From contig NZ_CP135971.1 of NCBI RefSeq assembly GCF_032463525.1, positions 1,178,001 through 1,242,000 of the forward strand: DNA of 64,000 bases. The letters are read 5' to 3'. Shown here one piece after another: positions 21,545 through 30,891 of the stretch. This stretch comes from Pseudomonas sp. DTU_2021_1001937_2_SI_NGA_ILE_001. GTDB lineage: Bacteria > Pseudomonadota > Gammaproteobacteria > Pseudomonadales > Pseudomonadaceae. The notes beneath the pieces are model-generated. The model ran no database searches and was not told the origin of the DNA. It saw nothing but the letters and a program-made list of their open reading frames with translations. Each line of letters begins with the position of its first letter. Positions within the stretch are counted from its first letter, which is position 1. Both the position numbers and the translations under genes were made by a program.

Positions 21545-23565
21545 TACCGGCGTTCTCCGAGCGGGCCATCATCCTTGCGCCTCACGGGCGTGACAGTCAG
21601 GTGGCGAGCAGTCTCCTTGCCGAGGCTGGCCTGCGCGCCAAGGTGGTCGGCGACCTGCCCGCCCTGGTCGCGGAACTGGCAGCCGGTGCCGGGCTGGCGA
21701 TCATCGCCGACGAAGCCCTGCGCGGCGTGGACCTTGCGCCGCTGCTGGCCCTGCTGGCCGACCAGCCGGCCTGGTCGGACCTGCCGGTGATCCTCCTGAC
21801 CCGCCACGGTGGCCCGGAGCAGAATCCTTCGACCCGCCTGGGCAGCCAGCTGGGTAACGTGAGTTTTCTGGAGCGCCCCTTCCATCCCATGACCCTGGTC
21901 AGCCTGGTCAACACGGCAGTGCGCGGGCGGCGGCGCCAGTACGAAGCGCGAGCACGCATGGAAGACCTGATCGAAGGCGAGCAACGCTTGCACAACGCTC
22001 TCACCGCAGGGCGCCTGGGCGCCTGGCAGCTGAATGTCGACGGGCTGGTGCTCGAATGTTCGGCCATCACCCGGGCGCACTACGGGCGCAGCGAACATGA
22101 GCCGTTCGAGTACACACAATGGCTGGACACCGTGTATGCCGAGGACCAGCCGCGCATGCAGGCGGCACTTCAGCACAGCCTGGACAGCGGTGCCGACTTC
22201 ATCATCGAATTCCGCAACCTGTGGCCGGACGGATCACTGAACTGGGTGGACGTACGCGCACGGACCATCCATGCCAAGAATGGGCAGATCAGCGCGCTGG
22301 TCGGCGTGACCTCAGACATCAGCGACCGCAAGCAGGCCGAAGCCCAGCTGCGGCGTCTCAACGAAAACCTGGAACAGCAGATCCAGGAGCGCACCTCGCA
22401 ACTGCGGCATAACGAGGAAGTACTGCGCCAGTCACAGAAGATGGAAGCGGTGGGCCAGCTCACCGGCGGCATCGCCCATGACTTCAACAACATGCTGACC
22501 GGCATTATCGGCAGCCTGGAGCTGATGCGCCGACGCCTGGCGCGGGGCCGCACCGAAGACCTGGAGAGCCTCATCGACCTGGGCGTGACCTCGGCCAACC
22601 GCGCCGCTGCCCTCACCCACCGGCTGCTGGCCTTCTCACGGCGCCAGTCGCTGGATGCCCGGCCGGTGGAAATGAACCACCTGATCCGTGCCATGGACGA
22701 GCTGATCCAGCGCAGCCTGAGCGAAAGCATTCATTTGCAGATGGTGCTGGATGCACAGCTGTGGACCGCCGAAGCCGACGCCAACCAGCTGGAGAGCGCC
22801 CTGCTCAACTTGGTGCTCAACGCCCGCGACGCCATGCCAGACGGCGGGCGACTGCGTATCGAGACCAGCAATCGCCGCCTGGAACGCAGCTACACCGACA
22901 GCCACGATAACCTGCTGCCCGGCGAATACGTATGCCTGAGCGTCAGTGACAACGGCTGCGGCATGCCCGCCACGGTGGTCAGCCGCGCCTTCGATCCGTT
23001 CTTTACCACCAAACCGATTGGTCAGGGCACCGGCCTGGGCCTGTCGATGATCTACGGCTTCAGCAAGCAGTCACGCGGCCATGTGGCGATCGACAGCGAA
23101 GTCGGCCAGGGCACCACGGTCAACCTGTTCCTGCCGCGCTACCTGGGCACCCCGGAGGATGACCAGCAGGCCTTCCAGAGCGACGCCGGCTTTGCCAGGG
23201 AAGGCGAAACCGTGCTGATCGTGGAAGACGACCCGGCCGTGCGCCGCCTGGTCAGCGAGGTCCTGGATGAACTGGGCTACGCCTTCGAACAGGCCAGCGA
23301 CGCCAGCAGTGCGATGCCGATCATGGAGTCGCCGCGGCGCATCGACCTGTTGATCAGCGACGTGGGCCTGCCAGGGATGAACGGCCGTCAACTGGCGGAG
23401 ATCGCCCGCGCACTGCGGCCCGGTCTCAAGGTGCTGTTCATCACCGGCTATGCCGAACACGCCGCGGTCAGGGCGGACTTCCTGGGTGATGAAATGCAGA
23501 TGATCAGCAAGCCTTTCACCTTCGACCACCTGACCGCCAAGGTGCGGGAGATGATTAGAGGCTGA
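21541..23565 (+). CDS. Hybrid sensor histidine kinase (pseudo-REC, PAS, HisKA, HATPase, REC)
   Basis: 674 residues. Residues about 8-130 resemble a receiver fold without a clear phospho-acceptor. A PAS/PAC segment follows (about 155-270), then a coiled coil and the HisKA box GGIAHDFNN with His313, the ATPase motifs ([24 protein letters not shown]), and a C-terminal receiver with Asp607 (ISDVGLPG) and a KPF lysine. HDFNN-type kinases of this sort are common in pseudomonads. Start TTG at 21541 overlaps the stop of the KaiC-like gene, so the ATPase is the likely functional partner. Confidence 0.9.
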   Translation: MIPAFSERAIILAPHGRDSQVASSLLAEAGLRAKVVGDLPALVAELAAGAGLAIIADEALRGVDLAPLLALLADQPAWSDLPVILLTRHGGPEQNPSTRLGSQLGNVSFLERPFHPMTLVSLVNTAVRGRRRQYEARARMEDLIEGEQRLHNALTAGRLGAWQLNVDGLVLECSAITRAHYGRSEHEPFEYTQWLDTVYAEDQPRMQAALQHSLDSGADFIIEFRNLWPDGSLNWVDVRARTIHAKNGQISALVGVTSDISDRKQAEAQLRRLNENLEQQIQERTSQLRHNEEVLRQSQKMEAVGQLTGGIAHDFNNMLTGIIGSLELMRRRLARGRTEDLESLIDLGVTSANRAAALTHRLLAFSRRQSLDARPVEMNHLIRAMDELIQRSLSESIHLQMVLDAQLWTAEADANQLESALLNLVLNARDAMPDGGRLRIETSNRRLERSYTDSHDNLLPGEYVCLSVSDNGCGMPATVVSRAFDPFFTTKPIGQGTGLGLSMIYGFSKQSRGHVAIDSEVGQGTTVNLFLPRYLGTPEDDQQAFQSDAGFAREGETVLIVEDDPAVRRLVSEVLDELGYAFEQASDASSAMPIMESPRRIDLLISDVGLPGMNGRQLAEIARALRPGLKVLFITGYAEHAAVRADFLGDEMQMISKPFTFDHLTAKVREMIRG

Positions 23566-23574
23566 AACGCCGGA

Positions 23575-23952
23575 TCAGGCGAGCAGCCTTTCGATCTGGC
23601 TGTGCAGGGTTTCCATGGTGAACGGCTTGGCCAGAATCGGCGCGCGGGCCGCAATGGGGCTGCCGGATTCAGCGATCTCCGCCGGATAGCCGCTGATGAA
23701 GATCACCTTCAGGTCCGGACGCAGTTTGACCGCCGGTTCGGCGATCATCACCCCGGAAATTCCGCCGGGCAGACGGTAGTCGGTGATCATCAGGTCAAGG
23801 TGTGGCCGACTGGCCAGGATTTCGAAGGCCTGCTCGCCGTTCTCGGCCTGCAGTACACGATACCCCTCGCCGGACAGGTAGTCCGACAGCAGCATCATGA
23901 TCAGGGGTTCGTCTTCGACGATCAGTACAACATCTTGCGCATCAACGCTCAT
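23575..23952 (-). CDS. Single-domain response regulator
   Basis: 125-residue stand-alone receiver (CheY-like) with acidic pocket VEDEP, phospho-acceptor Asp58 (ITDYRLPGG), SGYP and Lys109 (LAKPF). No output domain, so it probably relays phosphate or binds a partner. It ends 9 bases from the convergent hybrid kinase gene and is the most distal gene of the minus-strand signalling series. Confidence 0.9.
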   Translation of the reverse strand: MSVDAQDVVLIVEDEPLIMMLLSDYLSGEGYRVLQAENGEQAFEILASRPHLDLMITDYRLPGGISGVMIAEPAVKLRPDLKVIFISGYPAEIAESGSPIAARAPILAKPFTMETLHSQIERLLA

Positions 23953-24098
23953 GTAACGGCCTTCAAGTATTCAGATAGCTGCCCATACGACCACGCTGCT
24001 TCAAGGAGGTTGCGCAGGATTGTCTGGCAATTTGCAACCTCAGGCATCGGGCAGGAAAAAACCGGCGCCTCGCTCTTGCAAGACCGGCGCCGGCGCGC

Positions 24099-25298
24099 TC
24101 AGGCGTCTGCCTGCAAAGGCAGACAGACGCTGAACGTAGAGCCATCGCCTTCCTGGCTTTGCACCTGGATCCGTCCACCATGGGCAAGCACGATCTGTTC
24201 GGAGATGAACAGACCCAGCCCCAGCCCGGCCACCGCATGACTGGCGGTTACCCGTTCGAACTGCTGGAAGATACGCGCCTGGTTCTCGGCCGAAATGCCG
24301 ATGCCATGGTCACGCACCTCGACGCGCGCCTCATTGCAGCTTGTATCGGCGTAAACCCGGACTTCTACAGGCTTTCCGGCACCGTAGCGCAAGGCATTGG
24401 TGAGCAGGTTGGCAATCACCTGCTCGATACGAAACTCATCCCACACGCCGATCACCGGGTCATCGGCATTCAGGGTCAGCGTGCAGCCGGCGGCGTCGAC
24501 CTGCGCCGCGAAATTCTCCAACAGGTTGCTGACCAGTTCGGACAGGTCGAAGGCGCTGGTGCGGATTGACAGCTTGCCGGTACGGATCCGCGACACGTCG
24601 AGCATGTCTTCGATCAGGCGGATCAGGCTCTGGATCTGCCGTTCATCGCGTTCGACCATGCTGCGGATCTTATCCAGGCTGAAGGCCGACTCGTTGTTCT
24701 TTGCCAGGTGCAACTTGCGCAACTGGGTTTCCAGGATCAGGCCGTTGAGCGGCGTGCGCACCTCGTGGGAAACGATGGACATGAAATCGTCGCGCATGCG
24801 TACCGCGCGTTGCAGATCCGCCTGGGTGGCCTGCAGCTGTTCGAGCAACACCTGCTGTTCCTGGCGGCTGCGCTCCAGCTCCTCGACCTGCAGTTTCATG
24901 GCCTTGCGTTGGCGATACAGCTCGACGAACACATTGACCTTGCTCTTCACCGCATGGATGTCCAGCGGCTTGTGCAAAAAGTCCACCGCCCCGCTTTCGT
25001 AGCCTTTGAAGGCGTAGTTCATCTCGCGCCCGGCGGCGGTCACGAACACGATGGGGATATGCTTGGTCTTTTCCGTGCTACGCATCATCTCGGCCAGCTC
25101 GAAGCCATTCATGCCAGGCATCTGCACATCGAGAATGGCCAGGGCGAACTCGTGCTGCAGCAGCAACGAAAGCGCCTCGTCGGCTGAGAGAGCCTGATAC
25201 ACCGTGCGATCCTCGCGCTTGATCAGCGCTTCGAGGGCCAGAAGGTTTTCCGGCAGATCGTCGACGATCAGCAGTTTTGCCTTGATGTGGCTCAGCAT
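24099..25298 (-). CDS. Receiver-histidine kinase (REC-HisKA-HATPase)
   Basis: 399 residues with an N-terminal receiver (Asp57 in ILDVQMPGM, Lys110 in FLHKPLD), a coiled-coil linker (about 125-165), HisKA with His178 (SIVSHEVRTPL), and an HATPase domain (NLLTNAL, DHGIGI, GLGLGLF). This reversed order marks kinases whose activity is set by an upstream phosphodonor, here probably the large hybrid kinase at 26770-30273. Its start overlaps cheB-like 25292-25903 by 7 bases. Confidence 0.92.
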   Translation of the reverse strand: MLSHIKAKLLIVDDLPENLLALEALIKREDRTVYQALSADEALSLLLQHEFALAILDVQMPGMNGFELAEMMRSTEKTKHIPIVFVTAAGREMNYAFKGYESGAVDFLHKPLDIHAVKSKVNVFVELYRQRKAMKLQVEELERSRQEQQVLLEQLQATQADLQRAVRMRDDFMSIVSHEVRTPLNGLILETQLRKLHLAKNNESAFSLDKIRSMVERDERQIQSLIRLIEDMLDVSRIRTGKLSIRTSAFDLSELVSNLLENFAAQVDAAGCTLTLNADDPVIGVWDEFRIEQVIANLLTNALRYGAGKPVEVRVYADTSCNEARVEVRDHGIGISAENQARIFQQFERVTASHAVAGLGLGLFISEQIVLAHGGRIQVQSQEGDGSTFSVCLPLQADA

Positions 25299-25903
25299 GC
25301 GATTCGTTCCAGTTGGGTCAGCAAATCTCTGATCTCCGTCAGCGATAGCAGGTAATCGGGGGTATGCAGGCTCAGGCCGGCCTCGGGCATGGCAGACGCC
25401 ACGGCCAGCTCGGGGTTCTGGATCACAGTCAGGCCGCCGAACGCCTTGATGCGGGCCAGGCCGCGCGCACCATCGGCATTGGCACCGGTCAGCAGGACAC
25501 CGACCAGATGCGGGCCATAGGCATCGGCGGCCGATTCGAAAAGAATGTCGATACTGGGCCGGGAAAAGAACACCTTCTCCTCCTGGCTCAGCGACAGGCT
25601 GCGGTCATCTTCCACCGACAGGTGGTAGCCGGCCGGCGCGAAATACAGGGTGCCGGGAGTCAGGCTTTCCTTGTCGCGCGCCTCGCGTACCTCGATCGGC
25701 AGGCGGTTCTGGAAAATCTGCGCCAGTTGGCTGCAGTGCTGGTCAGGCAAGTGCAGTACCACGATCAGCGGCAACCGGAAGCCCCGGCGAATGCCCTGCG
25801 TGACCGTCAGCAACGCCTCGACGCCACCGGCCGAAGCCCCCAGAACGATGGCCTCGACCCGTGGCAAGGCAGGCACAGGGGAACCGCCAAAGGTTGTCTT
25901 CAT
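25292..25903 (-). CDS. CheB-type methylesterase domain protein (no receiver)
   Basis: 203 residues, only the CheB catalytic domain. The triad is Ser24 (GASAGGVEAL), His51 (VVLHLPDQH) and Asp144 (LTGANADGARG). The usual N-terminal receiver is absent, so control must come from the neighbouring proteins. It overlaps both flanking genes, cheR-like upstream by 4 bases and the REC-kinase downstream by 7, indicating tight coupling. No methyl-accepting receptor lies nearby; the target may be a non-chemotaxis sensor. Confidence 0.92.
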   Translation of the reverse strand: MKTTFGGSPVPALPRVEAIVLGASAGGVEALLTVTQGIRRGFRLPLIVVLHLPDQHCSQLAQIFQNRLPIEVREARDKESLTPGTLYFAPAGYHLSVEDDRSLSLSQEEKVFFSRPSIDILFESAADAYGPHLVGVLLTGANADGARGLARIKAFGGLTVIQNPELAVASAMPEAGLSLHTPDYLLSLTEIRDLLTQLERIAC

Positions 25904-26721
25904 GACTTGCGGTAGATCCGTTCAGGCTTGACCAGGGGTTCGAAGGCGTCAGTGTAGGCAGAGAAATCCAGGGTTTCCTTGCTGCCCAGAGCCAGAAAGC
26001 CCCGGTGGCAAAGCGATTCGTGGAACAGGCCGAAGGCACGGTCTTGAAGCTTCTTGTTGAAGTAGATCAGCACGTTGCGGCAGGAAATCAGGTGCGTCTC
26101 GGAGAACACGCTGTCGGTGGCCAGGCTGTGGTCGGCGAAGGTCACGTTCTCGCGCAGGCTTTTGTCGAAAATCGCGTAGTCGTAGGCCGAGGTGTAGTAA
26201 TCCGACAGCGCGCCGCGTCCGCCGGCCGCCCGATAGCTGTGCTCCCAGGCGCGTACGTTGTCCATGGCGAAGATGCCCTGCTCGGCCTTCTCCAGGGAGT
26301 TGGGGTTGATGTCGGTGGCATACAGGATAGTACGCTCCAACAGCCCCTCTTCACGCAGCAGAATGGCCATCGAGTAAACCTCTTCCCCGGTGCTGCAACC
26401 GGCGATCCAGATCTTCAGCGACGGGTAGGTGCGCAGAATCGGCATCACTTCCTGGCGAATCGCCAGGAAGTGCGAGGGATCGCGGAACATCTCGCTGACC
26501 GGAATGGTGAGCCACTGCAACAGCTGGGTGAAGGCCTGGGGATCGTGCAGCACGCGCTCCTGCAGCGCCGAGATGGTGGCGCACTCGAACTGCAGCAGCG
26601 CGTGCTGCACCCGGCGCTTGATCGAGGCGCCGGAATAGTCGCGGAAATCGTAGCTGTACTTGAGGTAGATGGCCTCGATCAACAGCCGCAGCTCGATATC
26701 GGCGTTCTTGTCATGGGACAT
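25900..26721 (-). CDS. CheR-type protein-glutamate O-methyltransferase
   Basis: 273 residues with CheR N-terminal helical domain (RRVQHALLQ) and SAM-binding domain (IAGCSTGEEVYSMAI, ATDINPNSLEKA, SCRNVLIYF). ATG at 26721 was chosen over 26769 because GGTTCAGG sits upstream and the extra residues are not family-like. Together with the adjacent CheB and kinases it forms a CheR-CheB-kinase set like those linked to stress and biofilm signalling rather than flagellar chemotaxis. Confidence 0.92.
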   Translation of the reverse strand: MSHDKNADIELRLLIEAIYLKYSYDFRDYSGASIKRRVQHALLQFECATISALQERVLHDPQAFTQLLQWLTIPVSEMFRDPSHFLAIRQEVMPILRTYPSLKIWIAGCSTGEEVYSMAILLREEGLLERTILYATDINPNSLEKAEQGIFAMDNVRAWEHSYRAAGGRGALSDYYTSAYDYAIFDKSLRENVTFADHSLATDSVFSETHLISCRNVLIYFNKKLQDRAFGLFHESLCHRGFLALGSKETLDFSAYTDAFEPLVKPERIYRKS

Positions 26722-26769
26722 GCAAAAACCTGAACCTGTGGATCTGAGTGCCGCTTTGGCCACAGACAC

Positions 26770-29700
26770 TCAAATACGTTCCATTTTCGGCAGCCAGACC
26801 CGGATCAGCGAGAACAGCCGGTCCAGGTCGATGGGCTTGGCCAGGTAGTCGTTGGCGCCGGCCTGCAGGCAACGCTCCTGGTCATCCTTCATGGCCTTGG
26901 CAGTCACCGCGATCACCGGCAGCTTGCGCCAGCGCGGGTCCTTGCGGATTCGTGCGGTAGCTTCGAAACCGTCCATCTCGGGCATCATCACGTCCATCAG
27001 CACCAGGTCGATGTCCTCGACCTCGTTGAGACGATCCAGGGCCTCCTGGCCGTTACGCGCCACTTCCACCACGGCGCCCTTGTGTTCCAGGGCGCTGGTC
27101 AGCGCGAAGATGTTGCGTACGTCGTCATCGACCACCAGGATGCGCCGTGCCTCGAACACCTTGTCGCGACTTCGCGCGGTCATCAGCATCTTCTGTCGCT
27201 CGTTGGACAGCTGCGATTCGACCTTGTGCAGGAACAGCGTCACTTCGTCGAGCAGCCGTTCCGGTGAACGCGCGCCCTTGATGATGATCGAGCGCGAGTA
27301 CTTCATCAGCTCGGCCTCTTCATCGCGGGTCATGTTGCGCCCGGTATAGACGATCACCGGCGGGAAGGAGCGAATGCCGTCGGCGGCCATGCGCTTGAGC
27401 AACTCGTTGCCCAGCATGTCAGGCAGCTTGAGGTCGATGATCATGCAGTCGTAGATGTTCTCGCGCAGCAACTCCAGGGCTTGCTGGGCGAGGCCGACGG
27501 CGGTGATTTCGATGTCGTCGTCGCCGATGAGCAAAGCGATGCTTTCGCGCTGCAGGTCGTCGTCTTCCACCAGGAGCACGCGCTTGAGCTTCTGGGTCAG
27601 CTTGGCTTCGAGCTTGGCAAAGACATCCTTGAGCTCTTCACGGGTGGTCGGCTTGACCGCGTAGCCGATGGCCCCCATGTGCAGGGCCGCTTCCTGGCGG
27701 TCCTCGACCGAGATCACATGCACCGGGATGTGCCGGGTCGAGGCCTGCTCCTTGAGGCGCTGCAGCACGGTCAGGCCCGAGTGGTCGGGCAGGCGCATGT
27801 CGAGCAGGATAGCGTCCGGGGCGAACTGCGCCGCAAGGTCGAAGCCCTCATCGGCAGCATGGGCCACCAGGCAGCGGTAGCCCAGCTCGTGGGCCAGATC
27901 GAAAAGGATCCGTGCGAAAGTCACGTCGTCTTCGATGACCAGGATGCTGCGCGTATCGAACGGCGCCAGCTCGCGATCATCGGCGAAAGATGGCGGGCGC
28001 TCCAGGGCCTGGCCGGCAACCGGCGCCGAACGCGCCTCGACGCGCGGCGGCAATGCCTCGGGAGCGCGGAACGCCGCAGACGGCGTGGCCACCACTGGCG
28101 CCAGCAGGGCCGGCGAGCTGTCTTCGGGGGCGTGCCAGGTCTGTGGCATCGACAGGGTGAACACACTGCCCTGCCCCAACTGGCTGGAGACACTGATCGA
28201 GCCGCCCAGCAGGGCTGCCAGGTCACGGGAAATGGACAAGCCCAGACCGGTGCCGCCATAGCGGCGGTTGGTGGTGCCGTCGGCCTGGTGGAAGGCTTCG
28301 AAGATGCTCAACTGCTGATCGTCGGCGATACCGATGCCCGAATCGCGTACGGCGAAGGCGATACCTCCCTCGGCACGCCCGGACACGGTCAGGGTCACGC
28401 TCCCCTGCTCGGTGAACTTGATGGCGTTGGACAGCAGGTTCTTGAGGATCTGCTCCAGCCGCAAGCTGTCGGTGTGCAGCATTTCCGGCGCATCGGCCAG
28501 CAGCTCGACATTGAATTGCAACTGTTTGTCCATCGCCAGGGGCTGGAACACGCTCTTGAGGTTCTCTACCAGACGCACCACGCTGCAGTTCTCGGGGCGT
28601 ACTTCGAGCTTGCCGGCCTCGACCTTGGCGATGTCGAGGATATCGTTGATGAGGTTGAGCAAATCGTTACCGGCCGAATAGATCGATTCGGCGAACTTGA
28701 CCTGCTCGTCGGAGAGGTTGCGGCCCGGATTCTCTGCCAGCAGCTTGGCGAGGATCAGCGAACTGTTGAGCGGCGTACGCAGCTCGTGGGACATGTTGGC
28801 CAGGAACTCGGATTTGTAACGGCTGGAACGCTGCAGCTCATCGGCCCGCGCCTGCAGCTCGGCCTGCGCCGTGCTCAGCTCTTCGTTCTTCAAGTCAAGC
28901 GCATCGCGCTGCTCGGCCAGCTGTACGTTGGTCTGCTCCAGCTCGGCCTGCTGGGTTTCCAGATGGGCCTGGGACTCCTTGAGCACCCGGGATTGCTCCT
29001 CGAGTTCTTCGTTGGCGGTACGCAGCTCTTCCTGCTGCACCTGGAGCTCCTCATTGAGCTGACGGGTTTCGCTGAGCACTTCCTGCAGACGCTGGCGATA
29101 ACGGGCCGCCTCGATAGAGGCGCCGACGTTATCGGCGACCAGTTCGAGGAACTCGATATCACGCTCACTGAGCGGGCGCATGAAACCCAGCTCGATCACA
29201 CCGTTGACCTGTTCGTCACTGCGGGTCGAGACGATGGCCACGCTACACGGGGCGCACTCGCCCAACCCGGAACTGACCTTGAAGTAATCGCCTGGCAAGG
29301 CATCGACCGTGATCACCCGCTGCCCTTCCAGCACCTGGCCAGTAAGTCGCTCACCAGCATGAAAGGCTTCTTCCCGCTCTTCCTGCTCGCGGGAAAAGCC
29401 GTAGGTCGCCACCCGCGACAGGCCACCGTGCTCCTGGCGCACGTAAACCGCAGCGACCACGACCCCCAGGTACTGGGCGAAAAACTTCAACACATTGCGG
29501 CCCAGCAGGTTGAGCGTCAGTTGCCCAAGCACTTGCTCGGCGAGAGCGCTCTGCCCGTTGCGCAGCCACGCCACCTTTTCCAGGCGCTCGGCGTTGCTGG
29601 CCTGCAGATTGAGGTTGGTGCTGTAGGTGGTGGACAGATTGAGCAGGTCACGACGCCCCATCCAGGCCAGGATACCGCTGACGCAGACCACGAAAATCAG

Positions 29701-30273
29701 GTACAGGGTGACCGAAAGCACGGTGATACGCGTGACATCGGCGTTACGCTCGATGCGCAACTGCTGCTCCATGGCCACCGCCTGCTCGTACTCCGTGCGG
29801 ATCTGATCGGTAATGCGCTTGCCCCGTCCGGCGATGGTCGGCGTCAGGTAGTCGCCGTTCTGGCGGCGCAGGCCGATCATCTCTTGGGCGAACTGGTCCC
29901 ACTCCTCCTGCAGGGTAGACAGGCGGCGAAAGCGATCGAGCTGCACGGGGTTGTCCTCGACCAGCTTCTGCAACCCCTGCAGCTCCGCCGTCAGGACCGG
30001 GCGGGCCACCTCATAAGGGTCGAGGAAATGCTCATCGCCGGTCAGCAGGTAACCGCGCATGCCGGTTTCCATATCGATGGAAAGCTTCAGCGAGCGGTTG
30101 GTGTTGTTGATGACCCGGTCGGTGTGCTCGACCCACTGGATGGCTTCGAGCAGATAGGTGATCAGAATGATGAAAAACACCGCGCTGAGTACACCCACAC
30201 CCAGCGGCAGGCTGACGTTACGTCCCAGTAGTTTGCGAAAGCGCTGTTCGTCGATGGAAGACAGACGATTCAT
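26770..30273 (-). CDS. Large membrane hybrid histidine kinase (CHASE3-GAF-HisKA-HATPase-3xREC)
   Basis: 1167 residues. TM helix about 23-45, CHASE3 periplasmic domain (SIDMETGMRGYLLTGDE), second TM about 185-205, GAF-type domain (about 235-390), a long coiled coil (about 395-475), HisKA with His496 (FLANMSHELRTPL), HATPase (GTGLGLSIS), then three receivers with LLDMRLPD, IIDLKLPD and LMDVMMPEM acceptor sites. It heads the minus-strand series ahead of the CheR/CheB genes, so it is the probable input sensor of that relay. Confidence 0.93.
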   Translation of the reverse strand: MNRLSSIDEQRFRKLLGRNVSLPLGVGVLSAVFFIILITYLLEAIQWVEHTDRVINNTNRSLKLSIDMETGMRGYLLTGDEHFLDPYEVARPVLTAELQGLQKLVEDNPVQLDRFRRLSTLQEEWDQFAQEMIGLRRQNGDYLTPTIAGRGKRITDQIRTEYEQAVAMEQQLRIERNADVTRITVLSVTLYLIFVVCVSGILAWMGRRDLLNLSTTYSTNLNLQASNAERLEKVAWLRNGQSALAEQVLGQLTLNLLGRNVLKFFAQYLGVVVAAVYVRQEHGGLSRVATYGFSREQEEREEAFHAGERLTGQVLEGQRVITVDALPGDYFKVSSGLGECAPCSVAIVSTRSDEQVNGVIELGFMRPLSERDIEFLELVADNVGASIEAARYRQRLQEVLSETRQLNEELQVQQEELRTANEELEEQSRVLKESQAHLETQQAELEQTNVQLAEQRDALDLKNEELSTAQAELQARADELQRSSRYKSEFLANMSHELRTPLNSSLILAKLLAENPGRNLSDEQVKFAESIYSAGNDLLNLINDILDIAKVEAGKLEVRPENCSVVRLVENLKSVFQPLAMDKQLQFNVELLADAPEMLHTDSLRLEQILKNLLSNAIKFTEQGSVTLTVSGRAEGGIAFAVRDSGIGIADDQQLSIFEAFHQADGTTNRRYGGTGLGLSISRDLAALLGGSISVSSQLGQGSVFTLSMPQTWHAPEDSSPALLAPVVATPSAAFRAPEALPPRVEARSAPVAGQALERPPSFADDRELAPFDTRSILVIEDDVTFARILFDLAHELGYRCLVAHAADEGFDLAAQFAPDAILLDMRLPDHSGLTVLQRLKEQASTRHIPVHVISVEDRQEAALHMGAIGYAVKPTTREELKDVFAKLEAKLTQKLKRVLLVEDDDLQRESIALLIGDDDIEITAVGLAQQALELLRENIYDCMIIDLKLPDMLGNELLKRMAADGIRSFPPVIVYTGRNMTRDEEAELMKYSRSIIIKGARSPERLLDEVTLFLHKVESQLSNERQKMLMTARSRDKVFEARRILVVDDDVRNIFALTSALEHKGAVVEVARNGQEALDRLNEVEDIDLVLMDVMMPEMDGFEATARIRKDPRWRKLPVIAVTAKAMKDDQERCLQAGANDYLAKPIDLDRLFSLIRVWLPKMERI

Positions 30274-30525
30274 GGATATTCCCTGATGGCCCCGTGAAAT
30301 TACCGCATGCGACGCAAACTTAACAAAAAGATTCCCTTTTCGCTTCTACGGGATTGAAATTTCAAACATAAATTGGCAATAAGTCGCCCACATCACAGAA
30401 TGGCGGAGTTCACGGAAAGGCCCGCACGGCGTTGAGCCATCCATGGAACTTCTGAGGGTGTTTTGTTTACAGATTCAGAAGGCAGCATAGCCGCTGCCGC
30501 CAATGCCATTTTTAGGGAGTTAACC
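30274..30525. other. Divergent intergenic region between the large kinase and a receiver gene
   Basis: 252 bases, locally AT-rich near 30315-30390 (TTCCCTTTTCGCTTC, TTTCAAACATAAATTGGC), fitting a divergent promoter region. No specific sites assigned. Confidence 0.4.
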
Positions 30526-30891
30526 ATGCCTGCCGAAGCCAGCACCATTCTCGTGGTCGAAGATGACGACATCGTGCGCATGCTGATCGTCGATGTCCTG
30601 GAGGAGCTGGAATACCAGGTGCTCGAAGCCAGCGATGCAGAGTCCGCCCTGGCGCGCCTGAAGGATGGCAGTGCGCACATCGACCTGCTGATGACCGACC
30701 AGGGGCTGCCGGACATGAAAGGCACCGAGCTGGCCCGCCAGGCCCGCCAGCTACGCCCTGAAGTACCGGTACTGTTCGCCAGTGGCTATTCGGAGAACAT
30801 CGAGGTCCCCGATGGCATGCACTCCATCGGCAAGCCCTTCTCCATCGACCAACTGCGCGACAAGGTAACCGGTATTCTTGGCCAGGCATGA
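30526..30891 (+). CDS. Single-domain response regulator
   Basis: 121-residue stand-alone receiver: acidic pocket VEDDD, Asp58 (MTDQGLPDM), SGYSE and Lys103 (IGKPF). The ATG at 30526 has AGGGAG upstream at good spacing. It diverges from the large hybrid kinase and could receive phosphate from it. It overlaps the following glycosyltransferase start by 14 bases. Confidence 0.9.
   Translation: MPAEASTILVVEDDDIVRMLIVDVLEELEYQVLEASDAESALARLKDGSAHIDLLMTDQGLPDMKGTELARQARQLRPEVPVLFASGYSENIEVPDGMHSIGKPFSIDQLRDKVTGILGQA

Noticed and set aside
27481..30231. 916-residue plus-strand open frame opposite the large hybrid kinase
   Set aside because: Antisense shadow of clear kinase/receiver domains; no family features.
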